In this document: piece by piece, positions 53,556-61,658 of the stretch
Position numbering within the stretch: the stretch's first letter is position 1
Layout of the letters: each line of letters opens with the position of its first letter
Program-made: the position numbers and the translations under genes
The notes under the pieces: generated by a model
Seen by the model: the letters and a program-made list of their open reading frames with translations, nothing else
What the model was told of the DNA's origin: nothing
The model's database searches: none
Source: Ferruginibacter sp.
GTDB lineage: Bacteria; Bacteroidota; Bacteroidia; Chitinophagales; Chitinophagaceae
Direction: 5' to 3'
DNA length: 64,000 bases
NCBI GenBank assembly: GCA_017983695.1
Contig: JAGOAX010000001.1
Span: 310,001-374,000 of the forward strand

Positions 53556-53864
53556 TTAATGATGCTGCTGTAGTTTTGCAACCAATGCGGTGGTTACATC
53601 ATCAGCGTAAATGCCATATCCATTTACCAGCGTTCCTTTAACATTGAATTTTTTAGAGGATATGGCGTACAGAATAGACTGGTCATCGGGATTAGACTGG
53701 CCTTCAAAGCGGTATGTTTTATCAATCTCAAAATCGTCATTTGATAATACGGTATTTGATTGATGACAAACAATACAATCCTCCTTAATATTAAAATCCA
53801 GCGTATAGCCATCCTTTTTTAAACCATTAATTGTTTCGGATAAAGTACCATAACTCTCTTCCAT
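53556..53864 (-). CDS. Small conserved hypothetical protein, 102 residues
   Basis: MEESYGTLSETINGLKKDGYTLDFN, then DCIVCHQSNTVLSNDDFEI and RFEGQSNPDDQSILYAISS. Related proteins are sometimes labelled phosphoribosylpyrophosphate synthetase in databases, but no PRPP synthetase motif is present, so the name should not be used. Function is unknown. It is inside the cbb3 gene run, between the ferredoxin and cupin genes. Confidence 0.75.
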   Translation of the reverse strand: MEESYGTLSETINGLKKDGYTLDFNIKEDCIVCHQSNTVLSNDDFEIDKTYRFEGQSNPDDQSILYAISSKKFNVKGTLVNGYGIYADDVTTALVAKLQQHH

Positions 53865-53965
53865 AAGTTGCTGTTATAAATGTTAAAAAAACTGACGCTA
53901 GTTATAAGTTAATACTATTATCGTGCCAATCCAGATTAACCCTGTTAACGTAGTAATGGCAGCAA

Positions 53966-54304
53966 TTAAAATTCATCACCTGCAATCTCAATCACTGCTC
54001 CGTTCAGGTCTTCATTAATCAATAACTGGCAGGATAAACGGATGGCTTCCTTCCCTAATCCTGCTTTACCAATTGTAGCTGCTTCATTTCGCTCCATCAT
54101 ATTGGCATTGCCTTTTAATCCAACTGCTTTAACAATGCAGGTGGCACACCGGCCCTGCCCGCCACACTCGCCAAAATTTTCCAGGTAGATGCTGTTGTTA
54201 AGCAACACCATCAGGTTCCTGTATTGATGCAAATAAGTTTTTACAATATTTACTTCACCTGCCTTTATGATGGTAATGGATATTTCTTTTCTTTCATCAT
54301 TCAT
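53966..54304 (-). CDS. [2Fe-2S] ferredoxin
   Basis: A 112-residue plant-type/adrenodoxin-like ferredoxin. Cluster cysteines are in NFGECGGQGRCATCIV (C-x5-C-x2-C) with the fourth in IRLSCQLLI. The N-terminus ISITIIKAGEVNIVKTYLHQ is the first beta strand pair. It starts two bases after the truncated-hemoglobin stop and could supply electrons to that hemoglobin for NO dioxygenation or reduction. Confidence 0.88.
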   Translation of the reverse strand: MNDERKEISITIIKAGEVNIVKTYLHQYRNLMVLLNNSIYLENFGECGGQGRCATCIVKAVGLKGNANMMERNEAATIGKAGLGKEAIRLSCQLLINEDLNGAVIEIAGDEF

Positions 54305-54306
54305 TC

Positions 54307-54702
54307 CTACACAAGGTTTTTAATACCCACCTTTTTATAGTGCGCTATTTTTATTTCAAACATTTCTGCCATTTTTGCGGCACGCCATTTTGCTTTTGCT
54401 GCTTTTTCGCCGGTAAATAATTCGTCCACAGTTGGAACGAACAACTCCATCCATTTTAAAAAATGTTCGTGACCAACTGGTAATTGGGCATGTGGGGGAA
54501 AGGGGCTACTAAAATAAGTATGTTCTCCCAGTAAAACGGTTTGCCAAAAACGGTACATTTTTTCAAGGTGTTCCGGCCAGCGATTTTGAATGCGTTCATT
54601 AAAGATGGGGCCCAATAATTCATCCACCCTTATTTTTTCATAAAAACGATCAACCAATAATTTTACATCTTCTATAGTAAGAATATCTTGCCTCATTGTC
54701 AT
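54307..54702 (-). CDS. Truncated hemoglobin, group III-like
   Basis: About 131 residues from the ATG at 54702 (MTMRQDILTIEDVKLLVDRFY). The frame extends further upstream, but this start shares one base with the preceding stop (TAATG). HLEKMYRFWQTVLLG and LPVGHEHFLKWMELFVPTV (proximal His) are truncated-globin features. Such globins bind O2 or NO and can detoxify NO. Its place at the end of a cbb3 operon, next to a ferredoxin, suggests protection of the oxidase from NO. Confidence 0.9.
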   Translation of the reverse strand: MTMRQDILTIEDVKLLVDRFYEKIRVDELLGPIFNERIQNRWPEHLEKMYRFWQTVLLGEHTYFSSPFPPHAQLPVGHEHFLKWMELFVPTVDELFTGEKAAKAKWRAAKMAEMFEIKIAHYKKVGIKNLV

Positions 54703-55109
54703 TAAGGTTTCAGTGATAAATAGGTGAATAGATAATATAATGCCCACCCCGCAAAACCAATGATCAGTATCCATACCCAGGAAGGAATACTTTTAGGTGT
54801 TTCACTTCCCTCTATTAAAAACATCTTCTGGTCTCCTTTACCGTAAGCATTAATCATAATTGGCAATACCCCATCCACTACTGCATTTTCCCGTATTCCT
54901 TCCACATCAATAGCCGGTCCGTTTCTTACTTCAAAAGGAATAAGTCTGATGCCTTCTTTACCACTCGGGTCTTTGCTTACAATTTTAAGTGTATGCTTTC
55001 CATCTACCAGTTTTCGGGTGTCCAGTTCAAAATTTACCGGTGAAGTAAAGGCCGCAACGGGTTGCTCTTCATCATCTATAAAAACAACTATTTTGCTTTT
55101 ATCTTCCAT
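54702..55109 (-). CDS. Single-pass membrane protein of the cbb3 operon
   Basis: About 135 residues from the ATG at 55109 (a TTG three codons upstream also opens the frame). The N-terminal ~100 residues are beta-rich and Ig-like (VVFIDDEEQPVAAFTSPVNF, DGKHTLKIVSKDPSGKEGIR). One C-terminal helix (PSWVWILIIGFAGWALYYLF) anchors it. There is no signal peptide, so the beta domain probably lies in the cytoplasm. Its role may be assembly or stability of the oxidase; it is not a named cbb3 subunit I recognise. Confidence 0.7.
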   Translation of the reverse strand: MEDKSKIVVFIDDEEQPVAAFTSPVNFELDTRKLVDGKHTLKIVSKDPSGKEGIRLIPFEVRNGPAIDVEGIRENAVVDGVLPIMINAYGKGDQKMFLIEGSETPKSIPSWVWILIIGFAGWALYYLFTYLSLKP

Positions 55110-55110
55110 G

Positions 55111-55371
55111 TTAGTCAATATTTAATATCAAATGTTTGATGTGTGTATCAGATTTTTCACCAGGCATTAGCAACCACTTAATAGAAAAGAAAAGTGTGGC
55201 GATGACGATAACAGCTGTTGCTGAGATGATCAGGAAATCCCAGTTACTTTGGGGGCCGGTACCGTGTGTTATTCCTTTTAAATACCTTGGCTGTGCTACC
55301 TCACAGGGCGGACAAGCGAATACAATTAAACCCGATGATAATAATGCAAAACTCAACAGTGCTTTTTTCAT
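55111..55371 (-). CDS. Small exported/membrane protein of the cbb3 operon
   Basis: 86 residues from the ATG at 55371 (MKKALLSFALLSSGLIVFA; a TTG three codons upstream is less likely). The signal is followed by CPPCEVAQPRYLKGITHGTG, with a CPPC pair just after the cleavage or lipidation point, then one helix (FLIISATAVIVIATLFFSI). CPPC could be a redox or copper site or a lipobox Cys. It has one base before the next gene, indicating tight coupling. Confidence 0.7.
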   Translation of the reverse strand: MKKALLSFALLSSGLIVFACPPCEVAQPRYLKGITHGTGPQSNWDFLIISATAVIVIATLFFSIKWLLMPGEKSDTHIKHLILNID

Positions 55372-55408
55372 TGTAATCAATTTTATTTATTGAATGTATT
55401 TTTTGTTT

Positions 55409-56413
55409 TCACTTAGGTGCTTGTAGTTTTACAAAATCCATGATCTTCTTTATCTCTTCCTCAGTTACTTTTTTTGCATTGTTGCCCCAGGTGCTGCGTT
55501 CGTGATTCACAATGGCCGTTACTTCTGCAGAACTTAAACTGGCATTTGTGCCAACCGGTGGCATCACGCCAAAGCCTGGCCGTCCACTGTAGCCGTTCAT
55601 GATGATACCCACATATAATTCCAGATTATCTCCATTAACAACCGGGCTGCCTTTTAATGGAGGGAATGCACCAGGTAAACCTTCACCATTTGACTGATGG
55701 CAACTCTGGCAATTTGCCGTGTATAATTTAGTGCCATTCAGTTCTTTTGTTGCACCATTTGCACCTGCCGTTTCTTGTTGCCGTTTATACAGGAAATCCG
55801 GAGATGGCGTACCGTCAGGCAGTTTAACTTGTTTAAGGGATTGCAGGTAAGCAATCAAATAAAGTGCATCGTTCGTGGCTACTACTTTCCCTTCCTCTCC
55901 ATTCATATAAGCTGCAGGAACATTTACTATTACATCGCTTTTTGCAGGTTGTTTTTTAATGGTAAATAACCATGAATAAGCAGGCATGATGGACTCTTTT
56001 ACAACGGTTCTTGGATTAAATAAATGTACGAGGTTCCAGTCCTTGCTGGGTTGCCGGTTACCGACATCGGTAAGGTCGGGCCCTGTCCGTTCAGTACCCA
56101 TCAATGTAGCCGTATTGCGCCAAATATCTGTACGATGTATGTCTGCATAATCTGCTGCTAAACCCGGCCTTGCGCCCCACATTTTATCCATATCCACATT
56201 TCGTACCTGCTGTGTATGACAGGCTACGCAACCATTGGCAATGTAAATATTTTTGCCTTTTACGGCATCTGCACTTAAAGGTTCTGCCCCGGGTAAAGGC
56301 TTATTATTTTTCTGGTTATTCAGCGCAGGCAGGATGGCTACCAAAATGGTTAACCCTGCGAAAAATAAGAACGCTGTTTTGAAAAGCTTTTTATGATTAT
56401 TGAAAAATTCCAT
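55409..56413 (-). CDS. Diheme cytochrome c, CcoO-like with fused CcoP-like heme domain
   Basis: A 334-residue membrane-anchored protein (anchor LFKTAFLFFAGLTILVAIL). The first half resembles CcoO: IANGCVACHTQQVRNVDMD, WGARPGLAADYADIHRTDI and FNPRTVVKESIMPAYSWLF. The second half has another heme c site, YTANCQSCHQSNGEGLPGAF, and the Met region GFGVMPPVG, as in a CcoP or class I cytochrome domain. In proteobacteria these are separate subunits. It is 20 bases downstream of ccoN. Confidence 0.88.
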   Translation of the reverse strand: MEFFNNHKKLFKTAFLFFAGLTILVAILPALNNQKNNKPLPGAEPLSADAVKGKNIYIANGCVACHTQQVRNVDMDKMWGARPGLAADYADIHRTDIWRNTATLMGTERTGPDLTDVGNRQPSKDWNLVHLFNPRTVVKESIMPAYSWLFTIKKQPAKSDVIVNVPAAYMNGEEGKVVATNDALYLIAYLQSLKQVKLPDGTPSPDFLYKRQQETAGANGATKELNGTKLYTANCQSCHQSNGEGLPGAFPPLKGSPVVNGDNLELYVGIIMNGYSGRPGFGVMPPVGTNASLSSAEVTAIVNHERSTWGNNAKKVTEEEIKKIMDFVKLQAPK

Positions 56414-56433
56414 TTGTACTGTATAAAAATTAA

Positions 56434-58617
56434 TTAATCATTTTTTGTTTCGGCCGGAATTAATTGTACTAATTTTTCCAGCGCTGCTTCTTTTACATCA
56501 ACCGTTTCATGCTTGCTGATCATTTTATAAAAATTGTAGGCAAAGAAAATGTGCGATAACCACATCAGGCTGCCACCAATAGCCCGCCACAACCAGTAAG
56601 GTGCCATGTGCACAACTGAGTCTATAAATGGTTTCCCTGCTATCCACATTTGCCCCCTTAATGTACTACCAATCATGAGCGGCACTGTGTAAAACATCAG
56701 GCCAATTAACGCTAACCAAAAATGGGCACCAACGGTTATTTGAGGAGCTTCTTTACCAGTTAGCCTTGGTATTACTGCATACATACCTGCCCACAGGAAA
56801 AAGCAAATGATACCATACATCGTAAGGTGAGAATGGGCAACTGTAAAGTCAGTGAAATGCCACATGAGGTTAGTGGAACGGAATGCCTCTGCGGTGCCCT
56901 GCAACGAACCGGTAAAATAAAATATAATACCCACCAGGAAAAAAGGCAGTGTATAACTTCCGGCAATTTTATGCCATGCGCCTTTGAATGTCATGATAAA
57001 ATTAGTGGTGCCTGCCACAACAGGAATTACCATACCAACACTGCCAACTATAGCAATAGTTTGCAACCACCAGGGGATAGCACTAAATACAAAATGGTGT
57101 GTGCCTATCAGCGTATAAAATAAAATCTGCGTCCAGAAAGCAAGAATACCAAGGCTGTAGGAATAGATTGGCCTGTTCAATTGCTGCGGAAGCATGTAAT
57201 AAACAATGCCTAACGTAAAAAGCATAAACCACATACCTACGCCCTGGTGCATATAATAGCCCTGGGTAATTGTTTCTCCGAGGCCATCCTGCCAAATGGG
57301 CACATAGGCCACAACAGTAATGGTTAAAGCGAACATAATTGCAGAAACGATGTACCAGTTGGAAATGTAAATTTCCTTCGTTTGTCGTTTTGCAATAGTT
57401 TGTATAAAATTGATCAGTGTAAGTATCAGCCCGATACCGAATAATAACATTACCGGCCAAATGTATTCCCGGTATTCGCCACCACCATTGTTAATACCCG
57501 CCATTAAAAAGAGCGTTCCAAGAATAACTGCGGCATTAATCAGGTAGAGTGCATACCATCCTTTTTTAATACTTGCTAATGGAACATTGCTTACCATGGG
57601 AACAATGTAATAACCTAACCCGAGCATTCCCAACGATGCCCAACCCCAAAATACGGCATTGGTATGAACAGGGCGAAGCCGGCCAAAACTCAACCAACTG
57701 ATATGGTCTACATCTGGTGCAACAAATTTAATACCCACATATTCACCAATGGTTGTACCAAATAGCAGCCACAATGCGGCACATCCAAAATACCACAAAA
57801 TGAGTTTGGATAATTGCGGGTCTATATTGGGGCGTTTCTGCGCTTTCTTTTTACGGGCAATAAAATTAATATACCCTTCTGTTTCTATATTACCCACCAA
57901 TCCTTTTTTGTCTGCCGGCTCTTGTACACCTGATAATTCATGATGGGTAAGCTTATAATCGAGTGCAGCTTTTCTTTTTGCCAGTGCTTCAGTAGCTTCT
58001 TCTTCAGTTAAGGTAGATAGATAATCTGCAAACAGTGCCGCTTCTTCAAGGTCTTGCCTGTTACGGTGTTTCCGCAGCATATTGGATAACTTTACAATCA
58101 TCAGCACTATGGCTGCCAATATGGGAATCATGATCAGCGTAATAGTTATTAAGATACCGCCTTCACTGAATATACCTGCATTTGTTGCTTTAGTTTGAGC
58201 ATATACTGAATGACCCGGAAATAACGTTGCCAGTAATGTAATGGCAATTGTCAAAACGGCTTTTATACTTCCTGAACTTTGTGCGTTATTATTTAAATCT
58301 TTCTGTTGGTGTTTGAGTTCTAATACCTTTTCTATCTGGTTACTATTCATGTTTTTTAAATACTTTTCAAATTGATGGGTACTTTTTCCCGTTTTTTTAT
58401 TCCTGATTTTAGCAACAAGTCCCTTAGCCTCAAAAGACAGTAAGAGCACTGCTACAAGAATAGTTAGCAACACCATCACTAACAAAACAATAAGGCCTGT
58501 ATCATTTGGGGAAGAGGAAATTCCGGGAGTTTGCGTTTGAGCCAACATTGTTATCGGCAAACATATGAAAGCAGAAAATAACCATTTTTGCCAATTTTTT
58601 TTTAAACGAACTTGCAT
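56434..58617 (-). CDS. ccoN: cbb3-type cytochrome c oxidase subunit I with long N-terminal extension
   Basis: A 727-residue protein. The oxidase core (about 260-700) contains FGRLRPVHTNAVFWGW (low-spin heme His), YYMHQGVGMWFMLF (CuB His), NRPIYSYSLGILAFW (retained cross-linked-Tyr region), LIGTHHFVF and FTDFTVAHSHLTMYG. The first ~250 residues hold two similar units, each with an AQT-type signal/linker, a hydrophobic helix (GLIVLLVMVLLTILVAVLLL; GGILITITLIMIPILAAIVL) and a charged helix. The extension is not part of classical CcoN (about 470 residues). It heads an operon to 53118. Confidence 0.9.
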   Translation of the reverse strand: MQVRLKKNWQKWLFSAFICLPITMLAQTQTPGISSSPNDTGLIVLLVMVLLTILVAVLLLSFEAKGLVAKIRNKKTGKSTHQFEKYLKNMNSNQIEKVLELKHQQKDLNNNAQSSGSIKAVLTIAITLLATLFPGHSVYAQTKATNAGIFSEGGILITITLIMIPILAAIVLMIVKLSNMLRKHRNRQDLEEAALFADYLSTLTEEEATEALAKRKAALDYKLTHHELSGVQEPADKKGLVGNIETEGYINFIARKKKAQKRPNIDPQLSKLILWYFGCAALWLLFGTTIGEYVGIKFVAPDVDHISWLSFGRLRPVHTNAVFWGWASLGMLGLGYYIVPMVSNVPLASIKKGWYALYLINAAVILGTLFLMAGINNGGGEYREYIWPVMLLFGIGLILTLINFIQTIAKRQTKEIYISNWYIVSAIMFALTITVVAYVPIWQDGLGETITQGYYMHQGVGMWFMLFTLGIVYYMLPQQLNRPIYSYSLGILAFWTQILFYTLIGTHHFVFSAIPWWLQTIAIVGSVGMVIPVVAGTTNFIMTFKGAWHKIAGSYTLPFFLVGIIFYFTGSLQGTAEAFRSTNLMWHFTDFTVAHSHLTMYGIICFFLWAGMYAVIPRLTGKEAPQITVGAHFWLALIGLMFYTVPLMIGSTLRGQMWIAGKPFIDSVVHMAPYWLWRAIGGSLMWLSHIFFAYNFYKMISKHETVDVKEAALEKLVQLIPAETKND

Positions 58618-58623
58618 ATAAAA

Positions 58624-58651
58624 TAATTTAAGACCTTTTACTCATCTACTA
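58624..58651. promoter_or_regulatory. 28-bp operator-like site between rrf2-3 and ccoN
   Basis: TAATTTAAGA, eight bases, TCATCTACTA. It aligns without gaps to the rrf2-3 site at 59135, sharing TTTTACTC-x-TCTAC-T. It lies 6 bases before the ccoN ATG. No TAnnTTTG box accompanies it, so ccoN may be read from the rrf2-3 promoter, with this site modulating it. Confidence 0.55.
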
Positions 58652-58662
58652 TATTAAAAAAA

Positions 58663-59094
58663 TTATCGCTTTAAATATTTTTCTCCCAATTCCAAAGATG
58701 TGTTATAGTCACCTAGTTTTGCATTTTGCATCATTGCCTTGATATGCTTTCTGACAACAACAAACTCATCATGAACAGGACAGGGCATTTTTGCCGAGCA
58801 ACTTTTTAATCCTAAACCACAGCCTGTAAATAATTTATCGCCATCGATGGCATTAACAATATTTGCAAGACTTTTCTTAAAACCTGCTTTGTCCAGGTAA
58901 AATCCTCCGGTAGGCCCCTTGGCAGATAATAACAATCCCTTCTTCACCAGATCCTGTAATATTTTGGCAATAAAAGGCTCAGGTGAGTCAATCGCTTTGG
59001 CAATTTGCTTTACCCCAACTTTAGTGTCACTCTTTGATTTTTGAGCTACAAAAAGCATTGCCCTGATTGCATATTCGCAGGTTTTTGATACCAT
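58663..59094 (-). CDS. Rrf2-family Fe-S transcription regulator 3
   Basis: A 143-residue winged-helix regulator: VSKTCEYAIRAMLFVAQKS, VGVKQIAKAIDSPEPFIAKILQDL (HTH) and SAKGPTGGFYLD (wing). Its cysteines are GCGLGLKSCSAKMPCPVH (C-x6-C-x5-C), the Fe-S ligand pattern. It lies 45 bases upstream of ccoN on the same strand. Its own promoter carries the 28-bp site at 59135, overlapping the -33 region, so it is probably autoregulated and controls the cbb3 operon. Confidence 0.92.
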   Translation of the reverse strand: MVSKTCEYAIRAMLFVAQKSKSDTKVGVKQIAKAIDSPEPFIAKILQDLVKKGLLLSAKGPTGGFYLDKAGFKKSLANIVNAIDGDKLFTGCGLGLKSCSAKMPCPVHDEFVVVRKHIKAMMQNAKLGDYNTSLELGEKYLKR

Positions 59095-59114
59095 TTAGCT
59101 GTTTTTATTCAGCG

Positions 59115-59122
59115 CAAAGGTA
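59115..59122 (-). promoter_or_regulatory. rrf2-3 promoter, -7 box
   Basis: TACCTTTG on the minus strand is a perfect TAnnTTTG, 20 bases before the ATG. The operator begins 13 bases upstream of its first T, exactly as at the ric promoter. Confidence 0.65.
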
Positions 59123-59134
59123 AAGAATAACTTG

Positions 59135-59162
59135 TAATAAAGGAGTTTTTACTCTTCTACTT
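59135..59162. promoter_or_regulatory. 28-bp operator of rrf2-3
   Basis: TAATAAAGGA, eight bases, TCTTCTACTT, with an inner GAGT/ACTC symmetry. It covers the -33 region of the rrf2-3 promoter and is a member of the ric/qNor/ccoN site family. Confidence 0.65.
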
Positions 59163-59215
59163 GTTTTTATCGTTGTCTTTTCATTTTGCACCTGCAAATA
59201 TTCGTCTTTCCCATT

Positions 59216-60894
59216 TTATTGTTCCCCCATTTTTTTCATCAGTTTTCTACCATGCACCATTATTTTTTGTGTTCGTTTAGGAGATTCATAACTATGCTCT
59301 TTCAGTTTTTGATCACTGTAATATTTTAAAATAGCAGTTGAGGTAATTACACCTACAGGCTGCATGTTGGCTTTGTTGTCCAAAACCAGTAATGTATCCA
59401 GGTTATATTTACCCAGCATTTCTGCTGCAAGACCAACATCATCAGTTTTATAAACATATGGCAGGTTGGTAATGCCTGCTGGTATCGATGTTATCAATTC
59501 CTCTACATTGGCTCCATGCAGCACATCGGGTTCATAAGCGTCTGACGTTTTTACTCCCCGGCGGATAATTTTCTCCGTCATTATGCTACCTTTCATAAAG
59601 AAAAATGAAACAAAATATGCAACAGAACAAGCCCCCAACAATGGTAACAAGCCATTTACCTGGCCTGTTGTTTCCAGTGCAAATACAACGGAAGTAAGGA
59701 AAGCCCTTGAGGCTCCCGCAAACATAGCTGCCATTCCAATTAAGGCAGCGGTTGGCAGATTTATAGAAATACATGCAAAGTAATGCTACCAAGTAATACT
59801 CCCAAAGCACCTCCAATTGTAAATAATGGTGCCAGTGTTCCACCGGAAGTTCCACTACCCAGAGAAATAACCCAAGAAATATATTTAAGAAAACAAAGGG
59901 AAAGTAACATAGCCAATGGCAAATTCCCTTTCAGCAAATCCTGTATATTGTCGTATCCAACACCCATTGTTCGTGGTGCAAAATAGCCGGTCACACCTAC
60001 AGCAATCGCACCTATTGCTGGCCACCACATCCAGTGGATAGGTAATTTTTCAAACAGGCCTTCCACCGCATACACCGACCTGGAAATTAGTGTGGCAATT
60101 ATGCCGATCAGCAAGCCTAGTAAAATATAAATAATCAATGCACTGTTTGTTGGAACCGGGATAGAAGGCATGGTGAATAAGGGACTCGCTTCAAATAAAA
60201 AGACATGCATACCAGCCCCGGTGATGCAGGCCAAAACAACCGGTATAATTGACCTGGGTGAAAACTCAAATAACAATAATTCTACGGCAAGTAAAATTGC
60301 GGCCAGCGGGCTGCCAAAAATAGCCGCCATACCAGCACAGGCTCCTGCAGTTAATATGATTTTTCTTTCTCCTGGCGATATATGCATTGCCTGGCCTGTT
60401 AAAGAGCCCAATGCACCTCCTGTAGCAATGATCGGCCCTTCCGCTCCAAACGGGCCTCCGGTACCTATTGAAATGGCTGCAGATAAAGGTTTTAAAAAAG
60501 TAATAATCGGGGGGATTTTGCTGTCTTCTAAAATAATCTTTTCTATTGCTTCCGGTATTCCATGTCCTCTTATTGCCTTTGAACCATATCTCGCCATCAG
60601 CCCTACCAGGATACTGCCAACAATTGGAATGAAAATTACCAACCAGCCTAAATGATTGCCTGCAGGAGAAGATAGCTCTAATGAAAATCTGCCGTAAAAA
60701 GCAATATTCGTAATGAGTCCGATCAACGCAACCAGCAATTTGGCTATAAAACCAATAACTACAGCATTGATAATAGCCTGAATACTCAGATAGAAAACCC
60801 GTTTATTTACAGGAGCTTTTCTGCTGGCTTCCATTTTGCCAAATAGCTGGTATAGTGTTGGTGAAAACGGTGTGCTTTCATCAAGTCTCGACAT
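59216..60894 (-). pseudogene. clcA: CLC chloride channel/antiporter with CBS domains, frameshifted
   Basis: Two frames together encode one CLC-CBS protein of about 560 residues. The 5' part (60894-59761) has the CLC core: GGPFGAEGPIIATGGALGSL with the gating Glu, and GSGTSGGTLAPLFTIGGA. It ends GSITLHVFL then stop. The 3' part continues LPTAALIGMAAMFAGASRAF and then two CBS domains (about NLPYVYKTDDVGLAAEML onward). Restoring one T in the CTTTGC run near 59780 gives SITFACISINL and joins them. This may be real decay, a sequencing error, or slippage. CLC proteins move chloride or fluoride. The gene sits between the cbb3 and mobilization modules. Confidence 0.8.
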
Positions 60895-61077
60895 GGTATA
60901 AAAGTGGCAGCCTTTTATGCTGGTGAATTTCTCGATTTTATCAGATTTTATGCAACCACGCTTTTAGACAATCTTGAAAGGAACATCTGACCTTTTGAGT
61001 TCGAACTTCTCCCGTCAGTTATCTGCATAGGGTCGGGTGAATTTATAGTAGAGAATGTTCCTACTGTAAAGTATTTT

Positions 61078-61638
61078 TTATTCTATTTCCAAACTTTTAT
61101 TATAAGCACTATCCATTAACCGTTTAATGTTTTTGCCTTCCTGAAAATACAGGTAATTCCACGCTTTTTTAATTCTATCAGTTTCTAAATTCTGCAGCTT
61201 TATTTCCTTTTGGTTATTACTCCAATTAATACTGAATTTATAGAGATTGGTAATAAATAACATAATCGTTAACCACAGCAACCAGCGGCCAAAAACTATT
61301 TTATAAAACAACTTAGCATCCTGTTCTGGGAATAGAAGAATTTGAAATTTCCGGGTTACCATTTTGGGTTGGCTATCCGCTGTTAGTTGCATTTCTGCGA
61401 TAACCTTCTTAAGAGTTTCTTCAAAGGGTTTAGTGCTTACAGGAGGTGCAATAATTTTAAGATTTTCCAGCTTTTCATTAAAACTGTTAACCTTTATTAT
61501 TAACCCGCCAATTGCTGTAGCCTGGTCAAGATTAATTTTATTGACTTTTTGTTGTTCTTCCAGTATTTCTTTAAGTACAATTTCAAGCGTTTCTCTTTCT
61601 TGCATCTCAATTTTTTTAACTCCTTCCATCAGATTCAT
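61078..61638 (-). CDS. Coiled-coil single-pass membrane protein of the mobilization module
   Basis: A 186-residue protein. A charged helical N-terminal part (VKKIEMQERETLEIVLKEIL and EEQQKVNKINLDQATA) forms a likely coiled coil. One membrane helix (about 118-138: RWLLWLTIMLFITNLYKF) is followed by another charged helical tail. I know no named domain. It begins 20 bases after the relaxase gene on the same strand and probably accompanies it in mobilization. Confidence 0.65.
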   Translation of the reverse strand: MNLMEGVKKIEMQERETLEIVLKEILEEQQKVNKINLDQATAIGGLIIKVNSFNEKLENLKIIAPPVSTKPFEETLKKVIAEMQLTADSQPKMVTRKFQILLFPEQDAKLFYKIVFGRWLLWLTIMLFITNLYKFSINWSNNQKEIKLQNLETDRIKKAWNYLYFQEGKNIKRLMDSAYNKSLEIE

Positions 61639-61658
61639 TTTTAATTTTAGAAATTATA

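Noticed and set aside
53556..53864. Phosphoribosylpyrophosphate synthetase
   Set aside because: The 102-residue protein has none of the PRPP-binding motifs; that label for relatives appears to be a propagated misannotation.
56434..58617. That the CcoN protein is actually an NO reductase of the alternative HCO-derived families
   Set aside because: The IYSYSLG stretch with the cross-linkable Tyr and the oxidase-type histidines are retained, and CcoO/CcoP-like cytochromes follow; it reads as a genuine cbb3 oxidase.
60990..61030. tRNA-like TTCGAA segment near 61,000
   Set aside because: Only a short T-loop-like string; no acceptor, D or anticodon stems can be formed.
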